Assembly: GCA_002422685.1 (NCBI GenBank) | Contig: DITC01000071.1 | Span: 75,418 to 122,260, forward strand | Source of the DNA: Thauera sp. UBA6194 | GTDB lineage: Bacteria > Pseudomonadota > Gammaproteobacteria > Burkholderiales > Rhodocyclaceae | DNA length: 46,843 nucleotides | Direction of reading: 5' to 3' | Part shown: positions 1-8,538 of the stretch, one piece after another | How the letters are laid out: each line of letters starts with the position of its first letter | Position numbering within the stretch: position 1 is the stretch's first letter | Program-made: the position numbers and the translations under genes | The notes under the pieces: generated by a model | The model's input: the letters and a program-made list of their open reading frames with translations, nothing else | Databases searched by the model: none | Told to the model about the DNA's origin: nothing

Positions 1-1468
1 CGAGGTGGTCCTCGTCGCCCAGGATATCGGTCAGCACTGCGAAGCGGTTGCCGTCCTTGATCAGGCCCATGGCGATACCGGCGACGTGGTTCTTCAGCGG
101 TACGCCGGCGTCCATCATGGCGAGCGAGCCACCGCACACCGAGGCCATCGACGAGGAGCCGTTGGATTCGGTGATCTCGGACACCACGCGCACGGTGTAG
201 GAGAACTCTTCCGCCTTGGGCAGCATGGCGACCAGCGAGCGCTTGGCCAGGCGGCCGTGGCCGACTTCGCGGCGCTTGGTGATGCCGAAGCGGCCGGTCT
301 CGCCGGTGCAGAACGGCGGGAAGTTGTAGTGCAGCAGGAAGCGCTCGCGGTACTCGCCAGCGATCGCGTCGATGATCTGCTCGTCGCGGCCGGTGCCGAG
401 CGTGGCCACGACGAGGGCCTGGGTCTCGCCACGGGTGAACAGCGCCGAACCGTGGGTGCGCGGCAGCACGCCGGTGCGGATCTCGATCGGACGCACGGTG
501 CGGGTGTTACGCCCGTCGATGCGCGGCTCGCCGTTGAGGATGCGGCTGCGCACGATGCCCGACTCGAGGTTGAAGAAGATGTCCTTGAGCTCGTTGACCG
601 AGGGCGCGTTGTCGACGCCTTCGGTGAGCTGGCCGATCACGCGCTTGCGGATCTCGGACAGACGGGCCGAGCGTTCCTGCTTGCTGGTGATGCGGAAGGC
701 CTCTTCCATCTCGGCCTTGGCGAGTTCGTTGACCTTGGCGATCAGCGGCTCGTTGGCGGGTGCTGCCTGCCAGTTCCACTCGGGCTTGCCGGCGACTTCG
801 ACCAGCGCGTTGATCGCATTGATCGCGGCCTGCATCTGCTCGTGGCCGAACATCACGGCGCCGAGCATGACGTCTTCGGGCAGCTCCTGGGCTTCGGACT
901 CGACCATCAGCACCGCGGCCTGGGTGCCGGCCACGATCAGGTTCATCTGGCTCGTCTGCAGTTCGGTCGCGGTCGGGTTGAGGATGTACTGGCCGTCGAT
1001 GTAGCCGACGCGGGCGGCGCCGACCGGGCCGTTGAACGGCAGGCCGGAGATCGCGAGCGCGGCCGAGGCGCCGATCATCGCCGGGATGTCGGAGTCGATC
1101 TCGGGGTTCAGCGACAGCACGGTGATGATGACCTGGACTTCATTCATGAAGCCATCGGGGAAGAGCGGGCGGATCGGCCGATCGATCAGGCGCGAGGTGA
1201 GGATCTCCTTCTCGCTCGGGCGGCCTTCGCGCTTGAAGAAGCCGCCGGGGATGCGGCCCGCGGCGTAGAACTTCTCGACGTAGTCGACGGTGAGCGGGAA
1301 GAAGTCCTGGCCCGCGCGGGCTTCCTTGGCGCCGACGACGGTGGCGAGCACCACGGTCTCGTCCATGTTGACGATGACGGCACCGCCGGCCTGGCGGGCG
1401 ACCTCGCCGGTTTCGAGGGTGACGGTGTGGGCACCGTAGGCGAAGGTTTTCTTGAATGCGGTAGGCAA
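1..1468 (-). CDS. pnp: Polyribonucleotide nucleotidyltransferase (PNPase), 3' end outside window
   Basis: PNPase degrades RNA 3'-to-5' by phosphorolysis and is a core enzyme of mRNA turnover, often acting in the degradosome. The first 489 residues are present. They cover the first RNase PH domain (about 1-140), the helical domain, and much of the second RNase PH domain. Residues 77-102 carry the family stretch around FFKREGRPSEKEI and RPIRPLF. The KH and S1 RNA-binding domains should lie beyond the left edge. I chose a TTG start at 1468, giving MPTAFKKTFAYG, because AGGAAAA sits just upstream and the next in-frame ATG is more than 30 codons downstream, inside the fold. It is last in the rimP-nusA-infB-rbfA-truB-rpsO-pnp array, about 210 nt after rpsO. 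The structured gap before it suggests RNase III-type processing as in other rpsO-pnp pairs (family knowledge; not testable here). Confidence 0.95.
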   Translation of the reverse strand, partial: MPTAFKKTFAYGAHTVTLETGEVARQAGGAVIVNMDETVVLATVVGAKEARAGQDFFPLTVDYVEKFYAAGRIPGGFFKREGRPSEKEILTSRLIDRPIRPLFPDGFMNEVQVIITVLSLNPEIDSDIPAMIGASAALAISGLPFNGPVGAARVGYIDGQYILNPTATELQTSQMNLIVAGTQAAVLMVESEAQELPEDVMLGAVMFGHEQMQAAINAINALVEVAGKPEWNWQAAPANEPLIAKVNELAKAEMEEAFRITSKQERSARLSEIRKRVIGQLTEGVDNAPSVNELKDIFFNLESGIVRSRILNGEPRIDGRNTRTVRPIEIRTGVLPRTHGSALFTRGETQALVVATLGTGRDEQIIDAIAGEYRERFLLHYNFPPFCTGETGRFGITKRREVGHGRLAKRSLVAMLPKAEEFSYTVRVVSEITESNGSSSMASVCGGSLAMMDAGVPLKNHVAGIAMGLIKDGNRFAVLTDILGDEDHL

Positions 1469-1518
1469 GGTTGTTTTCCTTTTTTCGGTTGATGCAGCGA
1501 GCTACAACTGCTTGCGGC

Positions 1519-1536
1519 GCCGCTGCGCGCAGCGGC
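1519..1536 (-). promoter_or_regulatory. Palindrome in pnp leader
   Basis: A perfect 18-bp palindrome (arms GCCGCTGCG/CGCAGCGGC) lies about 50 nt upstream of the pnp start. In RNA it would fold into a hairpin with its central bases unpaired. pnp leaders in other proteobacteria form RNase III-cleaved stems used for autoregulation. That this one does the same is inference from position. Confidence 0.35.
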
Positions 1537-1591
1537 GGGCGCGGTCATGAGCGGGGGCGCGACATGCACACGGGCGGAGCGCCCCATAGCA

Positions 1592-1627
1592 AAAGCCGGT
1601 GCGGCCGCAGGGGCACGCACCGGCTTT
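1592..1627 (-). terminator. rpsO-pnp intergenic hairpin (partial terminator or processing site)
   Basis: Perfect 11-bp arms (AAAGCCGGTGC and GCACCGGCTTT) enclose a 14-nt loop, 51 nt after the rpsO stop. The minus-strand RNA ends in a short run of U. It resembles the leaky terminator between rpsO and pnp known from other bacteria, which lowers pnp transcription relative to rpsO. Confidence 0.6.
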
Positions 1628-1678
1628 GCTGGCTTACTTCGCCCTGATCGGCGCTGTCGGGCTCGTCACGGACGGCAA

Positions 1679-1948
1679 TTACTTGCGCAGGCCCAGACGC
1701 TCGATCAAAGCGCGGTAGCTGTCGGCGTTGCGGCCCTTCAGGTAGTCCAGCAGCTTGCGGCGCTGGCTGACCATCTTCAGCAGGCCACGGCGGGAGTGGT
1801 GATCCTTGCCGTGCTCCTTGAAGTGGGGGGCGAGCCCGTTGATGCGGGCGGTCAGGAGCGCAACCTGGACTTCCGGCGAACCGGTGTCGCCCTGGGCGCG
1901 CTGGAAGTCGGAGACGATCTTCGACTTGGATGCGGTATCAAGAGCCAT
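1679..1948 (-). CDS. rpsO: 30S ribosomal protein S15
   Basis: S15 is a primary binder of 16S rRNA in the central domain of the 30S subunit and contacts the 50S subunit. The product is 89 residues, the usual length. It has the family motif TGSPEVQVALLTARI (22-36) and the basic helix HFKEHGKDHHSRRGLL (42-57) followed by SQRRKLLDYLK. The start MALDTAS at 1948 was chosen because it gives the canonical N-terminus; a longer frame upstream runs through the promoter. A near-consensus promoter lies 43-72 nt upstream, so rpsO-pnp can be transcribed independently of the nusA operon. S15 commonly represses its own translation through a leader structure, which I did not resolve here. Confidence 0.97.
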   Translation of the reverse strand: MALDTASKSKIVSDFQRAQGDTGSPEVQVALLTARINGLAPHFKEHGKDHHSRRGLLKMVSQRRKLLDYLKGRNADSYRALIERLGLRK

Positions 1949-1990
1949 GTGTGTCTTTACTCGTGTTTTTCTGCCAATCAGAAGCGGAGG

Positions 1991-2020
1991 ATTATACCCA
2001 AATCCGCACCAAAAACTCAA
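1991..2020 (-). promoter_or_regulatory. Sigma70-type promoter for rpsO-pnp
   Basis: On the minus strand TTGAGT (2015-2020) is followed after 18 nt by a perfect TATAAT (1991-1996). It lies 6 nt beyond the truB stop and about 45 nt before the rpsO ATG. It is the best sigma70-like match I found in any intergenic region of this window. Confidence 0.75.
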
Positions 2021-2026
2021 TCGATA

Positions 2027-3004
2027 TCATGCGGATGCGTCGAGCGCCCCGCCATCGGTGGCAATCAGCCGCCGTGCAGCCAGCCTGCCTCCGTCCTGCC
2101 ACTGCCCCAGGCCGAGGAATCCACCTGGTCCATACACCCGCACCGGCCCGACAGCGTCGGTCCGACCGAGCGCGAGCACCCTGCCCTGCAGCAAGCCACG
2201 CGCCTGCTCGCCATCGAGGCTCAGCTGCGGGTACTCCGCCACTAACGCATCGACCGGTGCAAGCAAGGCGTCGCGCGCCTCGGTCGCACACGCCTCCAGC
2301 GCCTGCAGCGAAACCGCAGCGCTCACATCGAACGCGCCGATGCGTGTGCGCCGCAGCGCGCTCAGGTGTGCGCCGCAGCCGAGCATGGCGCCGATGTCCA
2401 TGGCGAGGCTGCGAATGTAGGTACCCTTGCTGCACGCCACGCGCAGGGTGCAGCGCTCACCCGCAAAATCGAGCAGCTCGAGCGCATGAATCGTCACCTT
2501 GCGCGGCGCACGCTCGAGCTCGACGCCTGCGCGCGCGTATTCGTACAAGGCCTTGCCGTCGCGCTTGAGCGCGGAATACATCGGCGGCACCTGCTCGATG
2601 TCACCACGAAAGTGGTCGAGCACGGCCTCGAGCGCAGCGCGCTCGACCGCCACCGGCCGGGTCGCGACGACCTTGCCTTCGGCGTCGCCACTGTCGGTCT
2701 CCACGCCCAGCTGTACCACCGCCTCGTAAGTCTTGTCGGCGTCGAGCAGCATCTGCGAGAACTTGGTCGCCTCGCCGAAGGTGAGCGGCAGCAAACCGGT
2801 CGCCATCGGGTCGAGCGTACCGGTGTGACCGGCCTTGGCGGCGTTGAGCAGGCGGCGCGCTGCCTGCAGCGCCCCGTTCGAGCTCATCCCCTGCGCCTTG
2901 TCGAGCAGCAGTACGCCGTCGACGACCCGGCGCAGGATCTTGCGCTGCGGCTGCTGCGGGCGCTTCGGCCGCTGCGCGACCTCAAGCGCGGGACCGGCCG
3001 TCAT
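2027..3004 (-). CDS. truB: tRNA pseudouridine-55 synthase TruB
   Basis: TruB converts U55 in the T-loop of tRNAs to pseudouridine. The product from the chosen start is 325 residues, close to the usual ~310. The catalytic motif GHTGTLDPMATGLL places the nucleophile at about D65. Further family stretches are VDGVLLLDK near the N-terminus, the substrate-loop region around PPMYSALKRDGKALYEYAR, and CSKGTYIRSLAMDIG. Several in-frame starts exist. I chose ATG at 3004 because AGGA lies 5 nt upstream (CAGGACGATG); this makes it overlap the rbfA end by 23 nt, implying translational coupling. The first ~25 residues are Pro/Arg-rich and not part of the fold. It sits in its conserved position between rbfA and rpsO. 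Confidence 0.95.
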   Translation of the reverse strand: MTAGPALEVAQRPKRPQQPQRKILRRVVDGVLLLDKAQGMSSNGALQAARRLLNAAKAGHTGTLDPMATGLLPLTFGEATKFSQMLLDADKTYEAVVQLGVETDSGDAEGKVVATRPVAVERAALEAVLDHFRGDIEQVPPMYSALKRDGKALYEYARAGVELERAPRKVTIHALELLDFAGERCTLRVACSKGTYIRSLAMDIGAMLGCGAHLSALRRTRIGAFDVSAAVSLQALEACATEARDALLAPVDALVAEYPQLSLDGEQARGLLQGRVLALGRTDAVGPVRVYGPGGFLGLGQWQDGGRLAARRLIATDGGALDASA

Positions 3005-3422
3005 CGTCCTGGTCGACAGCAGCGGCGCCGTGCCCGGTCTCGTCGGCAGGCTCATCCTGATGGCGCGCCTCGTCTTCCTTGACCACCGCATCGATCAGCT
3101 GCGACAGCCGCGAACCCTCTTCGACCGAGCGGTCGTACTGAAAGTGGAGCTCCGGAATGGTGTGGATGCGGATGCGACGGCCGAGCTCCCGGCGCAGGAA
3201 GCCGCTCGCGCGGCGCAGGCCCTGCAGGATCTCGGGCACGTCGGCCTCGCCCGTCATGTTGGTGAAGAACACCTTGGCGTGAGCGTAGTCGGGCGTGATC
3301 TCGACGTCGGTGAGCGTGATGAAACCGACCCGAGGGTCTTTCACCTCGAGCCGGATCAGCTCCGCCAGCTCGCGGCGGATCTGCTCCACCACGCGCTGGC
3401 TGCGGGAATACTCCTTGGGCAT
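2982..3422 (-). CDS. rbfA: 30S ribosome-binding factor A
   Basis: RbfA is a KH-fold assembly factor that binds the 30S subunit near the 5' helix of 16S rRNA during late maturation and is important in the cold. The product has 146 residues. The N-terminus RSQRVVEQIRRELAELI, the DPRVGFITLTDVEIT strand and the RELGRRIRIHTIPELHF stretch are characteristic. The C-terminal ~25 residues are acidic (Asp/Glu-rich) and probably disordered. The start lies 3 nt after the infB stop, and the 3' end overlaps truB. Position and content both match the standard operon. Confidence 0.95.
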   Translation of the reverse strand: MPKEYSRSQRVVEQIRRELAELIRLEVKDPRVGFITLTDVEITPDYAHAKVFFTNMTGEADVPEILQGLRRASGFLRRELGRRIRIHTIPELHFQYDRSVEEGSRLSQLIDAVVKEDEARHQDEPADETGHGAAAVDQDDDGRSRA

Positions 3423-3425
3423 CGC

Positions 3426-6380
3426 TTACAGAGTCCTCGCCACTTCCTTGATCTCGAACGCCTCGAGCTGGTCGCCTTCCTGGATGTCGTTGTAGTTGCG
3501 AAGCTGCAGGCCACACTCGTAGCCGAACTTCACTTCCTTGACGTCGTCCTTGAAGCGCTTGAGCGACTCGAGCTCGCCGGTCCACACCACGGTGTGGTTG
3601 CGCAGCAGGCGGATATGCGAGTTGCGGCGCACCACGCCTTCGAGCACGTAGCAGCCCGCGATCGAGCCCACCCTGGAGATCGTGAACACCTGGCGGATCT
3701 CGACCAGACCGGTCACTTCCTCGCGCTTCTCCGGCGCCAGCATGCCCGACAGCGCGGCCTTCACCTCATCGACGGCGTCGTAGATGATGTTGTAGTAGCG
3801 GATATCGACGCCGAAGGTCTCGGCCAGCTTGCGTGCGCCCGCATCGGCACGGGTGTTGAAGCCGATGATGACCGCACCCGAGGCCTGCGCCAGGTTGACG
3901 TCGGACTCGCTGATCGCGCCGACCGCACCATGGATGACGTTGACGCGGACTTCGTCGGTGGAGAGCTTCTGCAGCGACTGCACCAGCGCCTCCTGCGAAC
4001 CCTGCACGTCGGCCTTGATGATGAGCGCCAGGGTCTTGACCTCGCCCTCGGACATCTGATCCATCAGCGTCTCGAGCTTGGCGGCCTGCTGCTTGGCGAG
4101 CTTGACGTCACGGTACTTGCCCTGACGGAAGAGCGCGATCTCGCGCGCCTTCTTCTCGTCGCTGAGCGCGATCGCCTCGTCACCCGCGGACGGCACGTCC
4201 GACAGGCCGAGGATCTCGACCGGAATGGACGGACCGGCTTCGTCGATCTGCTTGCCGTTCTCGTCGAGCATCGCGCGAATGCGGCCGAAGGTGGCGCCTG
4301 CGAGCAGCACGTCGCCCTTGCGCAGGGTGCCCGACTGCACCAGCAGCGAGGCCACCGGACCACGGCCCTTGTCCAGGCGCGCTTCGATGATCAGACCCTT
4401 GGCCGGGGTGTCCTTCGGCGCGGTGAGTTCGAGCACCTCGGCCTGCAGCAGGATGGCCTCGAGCAGCTCGTCGATGCCCGTACCCTTCTTTGCCGACACC
4501 GGCACGAACATGGTGTCGCCGCCATAGGCTTCGGGGATGACCTCTTCCGCGATCAGCTCCTGCGTCACGCGGTCGGGATTGGCTTCGGGCTTGTCGATCT
4601 TGTTGATCGCCACCACCAGCGGCACGCCGGCGGCCTTGGCGTGGTGGATGGCCTCGCGCGTCTGCGGCATCACGCCGTCGTCGGCCGCCACCACCAGGAT
4701 GACGATGTCGGTGGCCTTGGCGCCACGGGCACGCATCGCCGTGAAGGCCTCGTGACCCGGGGTGTCGAGGAAGGTCACCATGCCCCGCGAGGTCTCGACG
4801 TGGTAGGCGCCGATGTGCTGGGTGATGCCACCGAACTCGCCCGACGCGACCTTGGCCGTACGGATGTAGTCGAGCAGCGAGGTCTTGCCGTGGTCGACGT
4901 GACCCATGACGGTGACCACCGGTGCGCGCGGCAACACCTCGGCGTCCTTGTGCGCTTCGCTCTCCTCGAGGAAGGCGTCCGGATCGTCGAGCTTGGCGGC
5001 AACCGCCACGTGCCCCATCTCTTCGACGATGATCATCGCCGTTTCCTGGTCGAGCACCTGGTTGATGGTGACCATCGAGCCCATCTTCATCAGGGCCTTG
5101 ATGACCTCGGTCGCCTTGACCGCCATCTTGTGGGCCAGATCGGCCACGGTGATGGTCTCGGGCACATGCACTTCGCGCACGATGGGCTCCATCGGAGCCT
5201 GGAAGTTGCTGCGGTCGTCCTGACGGCGGCCACCGCGGCCACCGCTCTTGCCCGCGCCGCGCCAGCCGCTGCCGGCGCCGGTGTCGCCACGAGTCTTCAT
5301 GCCGCCACGGCGCTTGCTGCCCGCATCGGCTTCACGCGCAGGCGCGGCGGGACTGCGTTTGACGTCGCGCGCAGCCGCGGGCTTGTCGTCGGTCCTCGCC
5401 GGACGATGCAGCGTGCCGGTCGTGGGTTTGGCGGCCTTGGCCGGTTCGTCCTTCTTCTGTTGCTCCGCACGCACCCGGGCCTCTTCTTCGGCCTTGCGCG
5501 CTTCGGCGGCATTACGCGCCGCGGCCTCGCGCTCCTGGCGTGCGCGCAGATCGGCTGCCTGACGCTCTTTGAGCGCGCGCTGGCGGTCCTCGTCGCGCTT
5601 GCGCGCGGCCAGCTCTTCTTCGCTGAGGATCTCGGACAGCGGCAGAGGCTTGCTCAACACCGTCGTCGTGGCGGGAGCAGCGGGCGCCTCGACGGCACGC
5701 GCAGACTTTCCGCCCTTGTTGCGGCGATCACCGGCAGCGGCCTGGGCCACCGCCGCGCCTGACTTTTCGGCGCGCTCGGCCTTCTCGGGCTGGGGCTTTT
5801 CAGCCTGCGGCGCTTGGGCTTCGGCCGGTGCAGGCGCCTGCTGTTCGGCCTGCTCCGCGACGGCCGGGGCGGGGGCCTCGGCCGGTTGCTGCGCGGGCTC
5901 GGCCGCGGCGACGGCTTCGGCCGCCACCGGTGCCTCGACGGCATGCGCCTCGACGGCAGGGGTTTCGACCACGGGCGCTTCGGCCACGGCCGGAGCCGGG
6001 CTCGCGGTCGCCGCGACCGGCGCGTTGCGCGCAACGGCGTCCGCGCTCTCGGCAGCCAGCGCGGCGGCCGGATCGGCGATCTCGTCGCGCTTGACGAAGG
6101 TGCGCTTCTTGCGCACCTCGACCTGCACGGTGCGCGCGCGGCCGGTCGAGTCCGTGGCACGAATCTCGCTGGTTTCCTTGCGGGTCAAGGTAATCTTGCC
6201 CTTGGACTGGGTGTCCCCGTGCGAACGCCGCAGATACTCCAGCAGCCTCGCCTTGTCCTGTTCGGTCAGCAGATCCGACGTGCTGGTCTTGTCGACACCC
6301 GCACGCGTCAACTGCTCGAGCAGCACCGCGGCCGGCATTTTCAGTTCGCCGGCAAACTGGGTCACGCTCATCTGTTCCAT
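3426..6380 (-). CDS. infB: Translation initiation factor IF-2
   Basis: IF-2 is the GTPase that brings initiator tRNA to the 30S subunit and promotes subunit joining. The product has 984 residues. It has the short N-terminal IF2 subdomain (MSVTQFAGELKMP), a long low-complexity Ala/Glu/Pro/Lys-rich linker (about 110-390), a second N-terminal subdomain, then the G domain with GHVDHGKT (493-500), DTPGH (539-543) and NKID (593-596), and domains II-IV. I chose ATG at 6380 (MEQMSVTQF) because GGGAGG precedes it at good spacing; an upstream ATG in frame lies within nusA. It begins 13 nt after the nusA stop. The linker varies greatly among species, so its length is not unusual. Confidence 0.97.
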   Translation of the reverse strand: MEQMSVTQFAGELKMPAAVLLEQLTRAGVDKTSTSDLLTEQDKARLLEYLRRSHGDTQSKGKITLTRKETSEIRATDSTGRARTVQVEVRKKRTFVKRDEIADPAAALAAESADAVARNAPVAATASPAPAVAEAPVVETPAVEAHAVEAPVAAEAVAAAEPAQQPAEAPAPAVAEQAEQQAPAPAEAQAPQAEKPQPEKAERAEKSGAAVAQAAAGDRRNKGGKSARAVEAPAAPATTTVLSKPLPLSEILSEEELAARKRDEDRQRALKERQAADLRARQEREAAARNAAEARKAEEEARVRAEQQKKDEPAKAAKPTTGTLHRPARTDDKPAAARDVKRSPAAPAREADAGSKRRGGMKTRGDTGAGSGWRGAGKSGGRGGRRQDDRSNFQAPMEPIVREVHVPETITVADLAHKMAVKATEVIKALMKMGSMVTINQVLDQETAMIIVEEMGHVAVAAKLDDPDAFLEESEAHKDAEVLPRAPVVTVMGHVDHGKTSLLDYIRTAKVASGEFGGITQHIGAYHVETSRGMVTFLDTPGHEAFTAMRARGAKATDIVILVVAADDGVMPQTREAIHHAKAAGVPLVVAINKIDKPEANPDRVTQELIAEEVIPEAYGGDTMFVPVSAKKGTGIDELLEAILLQAEVLELTAPKDTPAKGLIIEARLDKGRGPVASLLVQSGTLRKGDVLLAGATFGRIRAMLDENGKQIDEAGPSIPVEILGLSDVPSAGDEAIALSDEKKAREIALFRQGKYRDVKLAKQQAAKLETLMDQMSEGEVKTLALIIKADVQGSQEALVQSLQKLSTDEVRVNVIHGAVGAISESDVNLAQASGAVIIGFNTRADAGARKLAETFGVDIRYYNIIYDAVDEVKAALSGMLAPEKREEVTGLVEIRQVFTISRVGSIAGCYVLEGVVRRNSHIRLLRNHTVVWTGELESLKRFKDDVKEVKFGYECGLQLRNYNDIQEGDQLEAFEIKEVARTL

Positions 6381-6393
6381 TACAGCCCTCCCA

Positions 6394-7869
6394 TCATTCT
6401 TCGAACCAATGGGCGCGCGCAACAGAGATCAGCGCCTTGGCTCTTTCTTCGTCGATCCCGGCCATCTCGACCAGCTCGTCGACCGCAAGGTCGGCCAGGT
6501 CGTCGCGGGTACGAATGCCCTGCTGGGCCAGTTTGGCGGCAAGGGACTTGTCCATGCCGTCGAGGCCGAGCAGATCGTCGGAAACGTTTTCCAGCTGCTC
6601 TTCGGTGACGATCGCTTCGGTCAGCAACACGTTGCGTGCGCGATTGCGCAGCTCGTTGACCGTATCCTCGTCGAACGCCTCGATCTCCAGCATCTCGGAC
6701 AGCGGCACGTAAGCCACCTCCTCGAGGGAAGAGAAACCTTCCTCGATCAGGATGTCGGCGAGTTCCTCGTCCACATCCAGCTTCTGCATGAACAGCGCGC
6801 GCAGCCCCTGCTGCTCTTCGGCGGTCTTCTCGGCCGATTCCTGCTCGCTCATCAGGTTGATCGTCCAGCCGGTGAGCTCGGAGGCGAGCTTGACGTTCTG
6901 GCCGTTGCGACCGATGGCGATGGCGAGATTGTTCTCGTCCACCACCACGTCCATGGCGTGCGCCTCCTCGTCCACGACGATGGAGACGACCTCGGCCGGC
7001 TGCAGCGCCGCGACCACGAACTGGGCAGGATCGGGCGACCAGACGATGATGTCGATCTGCTCGCCGCCGATCTCGTTGCGCACCGCGGTGACGCGCGAAC
7101 CGCGCATGCCCACGCAGGTGCCGATCGGGTCGATGCGCTGATCGTTGGACTTGACCGCGATCTTGGCGCGCAGGCCGGGGTCGCGGGCGCAGGCCTTGAG
7201 CTCGAGCAAGCCGTCCTCGATCTCGGGGACTTCGAGCTCGAACAGCTTCATCAGGAAATCGGGTGCGGTGCGCGACAGCACCAGCTGCGGGCCACGGGCG
7301 CCGCGGTCGATGCGCAGCAGGAAGGCCTTGACGCGGTCGCCCACGCGCAGGTTCTCGCGCGGGATCTGCTGGTCGCGCGGCAGCACCGCTTCCATGCGGC
7401 CGACCTCGATGATCGCGCTGCCGCGCTCCATGCGCTTGATCGAGCCGGAGACGAGGAATTCCTTGCGCTCGAGGAAGTCGTTGAGCACCTGCTCGCGCTC
7501 GGCGTCGCGGATCTTCTGCAGGATGACCTGCTTGGCCGCCTGGGCGCCGATACGGCCGAAGTCGATCGGCTCGAGCTCTTCCTCGATGTAGTCGCCGATC
7601 TGGATGTCGGCCTGGAGTTCACGGGCGTCGATGATTCCCATCTCGGCCTCGTCGTTGGTGACCTCCTCGTCGAGCATCACCAGCCAGCGCCGCGTCGAGG
7701 TGTAGTCACCCGACTCGCGATCGATCACCACCACCACATCGGCGTCGTCGTGGATGCGCTTTTTGGTCGCGGAGGCAAGCGCGGTTTCGAGCGCGGAAAA
7801 AACGATGTCTTTGGCGACGTTCTTTTCGCGCGCCAAAGCATCCACAAGCAGCAGAATCTCGCGGCTCAT
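6394..7869 (-). CDS. nusA: Transcription termination/antitermination factor NusA
   Basis: NusA binds RNA polymerase and nascent RNA, promotes hairpin-dependent pausing and termination, and joins rRNA antitermination complexes. The product has 491 residues. Domains in order: N-terminal RNAP-binding domain (about 1-130), S1 (about 137-200), KH1 with GTCVGMRGSRV, KH2 with AIGRNGQNVKLASELTGW (about 315-345), then two acidic helix-hairpin-helix repeats to the C-terminus. The two C-terminal repeats are typical of proteobacterial NusA. It lies 27 nt after rimP. If the upstream leader is an attenuator, NusA could influence its own expression there; this is inference. Confidence 0.97.
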   Translation of the reverse strand: MSREILLLVDALAREKNVAKDIVFSALETALASATKKRIHDDADVVVVIDRESGDYTSTRRWLVMLDEEVTNDEAEMGIIDARELQADIQIGDYIEEELEPIDFGRIGAQAAKQVILQKIRDAEREQVLNDFLERKEFLVSGSIKRMERGSAIIEVGRMEAVLPRDQQIPRENLRVGDRVKAFLLRIDRGARGPQLVLSRTAPDFLMKLFELEVPEIEDGLLELKACARDPGLRAKIAVKSNDQRIDPIGTCVGMRGSRVTAVRNEIGGEQIDIIVWSPDPAQFVVAALQPAEVVSIVVDEEAHAMDVVVDENNLAIAIGRNGQNVKLASELTGWTINLMSEQESAEKTAEEQQGLRALFMQKLDVDEELADILIEEGFSSLEEVAYVPLSEMLEIEAFDEDTVNELRNRARNVLLTEAIVTEEQLENVSDDLLGLDGMDKSLAAKLAQQGIRTRDDLADLAVDELVEMAGIDEERAKALISVARAHWFEE

Positions 7870-7896
7870 TTCAGTAAAACCTCCACATCCACAGTC

Positions 7897-8331
7897 TCAA
7901 AATTGGGGCACCAGGCGTGCTTTTTCGATGTCTTCGAAGGGCAGCAGGGCTTCGCCCTTTTCGGTGCGCAGTACCACTGCACCCTCCTGCACCCGCTCGA
8001 TCACGCCCACGAAATTACGTTGATTGCCGACCGGCAAGGACAGACGCACCTGCGCCTGCTCACCGGCAAACCGTTCAAAATCGGCCAGTTTCTTCAGCGG
8101 ACGATCCAGCCCGGGCGAGGAGACTTCGAGGCGGTCGTAGTCGATGTTCTCGACCTCGAACACGCGCTGGAGCTGGTTGCTCACCGTCGCGCAGTCATCG
8201 ACCGTGATCCCACGCTCGATATCGAGGAACACGCGCAGCAGACGACCCTTGGGTGAGAACTCGACATCCACGAGTTCGTAACCGAGACCCGTCACCACCT
8301 GTTCGACCACCTGTTCGACGTCTGCACGCAT
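7897..8331 (-). CDS. rimP: Ribosome maturation factor RimP
   Basis: RimP is needed for efficient 30S maturation. The product is 144 residues with the N-terminal alpha/beta domain (GYELVDVEFSPKGRLLRVFLD), the conserved VSSPGLDRPL motif (about 90-99) and the C-terminal SH3-like domain. The start MRADVEQVVEQ at 8331 was kept because it gives the normal N-terminus, although no strong Shine-Dalgarno is visible. The weak ribosome site sits just after two alternative hairpins (8353-8374), so translation or readthrough may depend on leader folding. First gene of the rimP-nusA-infB operon. Confidence 0.93.
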   Translation of the reverse strand: MRADVEQVVEQVVTGLGYELVDVEFSPKGRLLRVFLDIERGITVDDCATVSNQLQRVFEVENIDYDRLEVSSPGLDRPLKKLADFERFAGEQAQVRLSLPVGNQRNFVGVIERVQEGAVVLRTEKGEALLPFEDIEKARLVPQF

Positions 8332-8352
8332 GTATTCGACCCGTCCGTCACA

Positions 8353-8374
8353 CCACAGCCTTGTGGCGCCACAA
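8353..8374 (-). promoter_or_regulatory. Two mutually exclusive hairpins before rimP
   Basis: On the minus strand a perfect 14-bp palindrome, TTGTGGCGCCACAA (8361-8374), shares bases 8362-8366 with a second inverted repeat, CCACA-AGGC-TGTGG (8353-8366). Only one can form at a time. They lie between the leader terminator and the rimP start. A switching role is inference; the overlap is seen directly. Confidence 0.45.
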
Positions 8375-8398
8375 ATAAAAAATGGGCGAAACGCCCAT
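8375..8398 (-). terminator. Intrinsic terminator in the rimP leader
   Basis: The minus strand has perfect 7-bp arms ATGGGCG-TTT-CGCCCAT followed at once by TTTTTAT. This is a textbook intrinsic terminator and one of only two U-rich ones I found in the window. It ends either the upstream rluB transcript or a short leader RNA started at about 8502, ahead of rimP. Confidence 0.8.
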
Positions 8399-8502
8399 CA
8401 AACAATTGCTCCTGCCGGAAAATCACCGCTGGCACAACCGGATGACAGACAGGCTCTGCGGTGCGCGAAAGCTCGGGCAGGCAGAATTCCATCCATCAAA
8501 GC
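8375..8502 (-). ncRNA. Candidate rimP leader RNA or small RNA
   Basis: A promoter-like pair (8509-8538) and a strong intrinsic terminator (8375-8398) bracket about 128 nt with no convincing coding content. The simplest reading is an attenuated leader of the rimP-nusA-infB operon, or a stand-alone sRNA of that size. Attenuators ahead of rimP have been described in other proteobacteria (family knowledge, from memory). I did not recognise 6S, SRP RNA, tmRNA or a known riboswitch in it. Confidence 0.4.
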
Positions 8503-8508
8503 CGCAGG

Positions 8509-8538
8509 AGTATACAGCCAAAGTGCGATCGCGGGCAA
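8509..8538 (-). promoter_or_regulatory. Candidate promoter for the rimP leader
   Basis: Minus strand TTGCCC (8533-8538), 18-nt spacer, TATACT (8509-8514). The -10 matches 5 of 6 consensus bases and the -35 matches 4 of 6. It lies in the 328-nt gap between rluB and rimP, and no gene was seen in that gap. Confidence 0.5.

Noticed and set aside
5..1492. A 495-codon plus-strand frame opposite pnp
   Set aside because: The opposite strand encodes unmistakable PNPase; the frame shows only biased composition.
2835..8256. Long plus-strand open frames (975 and 895 codons) opposite infB and nusA
   Set aside because: Same reason: they are antisense to well-recognised genes, composed of repeated His/Arg/Leu patterns, with no motif or ribosome site.
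8292..8492. A 66-codon minus-strand frame in the rimP leader
   Set aside because: It runs through the intrinsic terminator and into rimP; no ribosome site and no recognisable sequence. The RNA itself is the likelier product.
8375..8502. Reading the leader as 6S RNA, SRP RNA or a tRNA
   Set aside because: None of the hallmark sequences of these RNAs is present, and no cloverleaf could be drawn.
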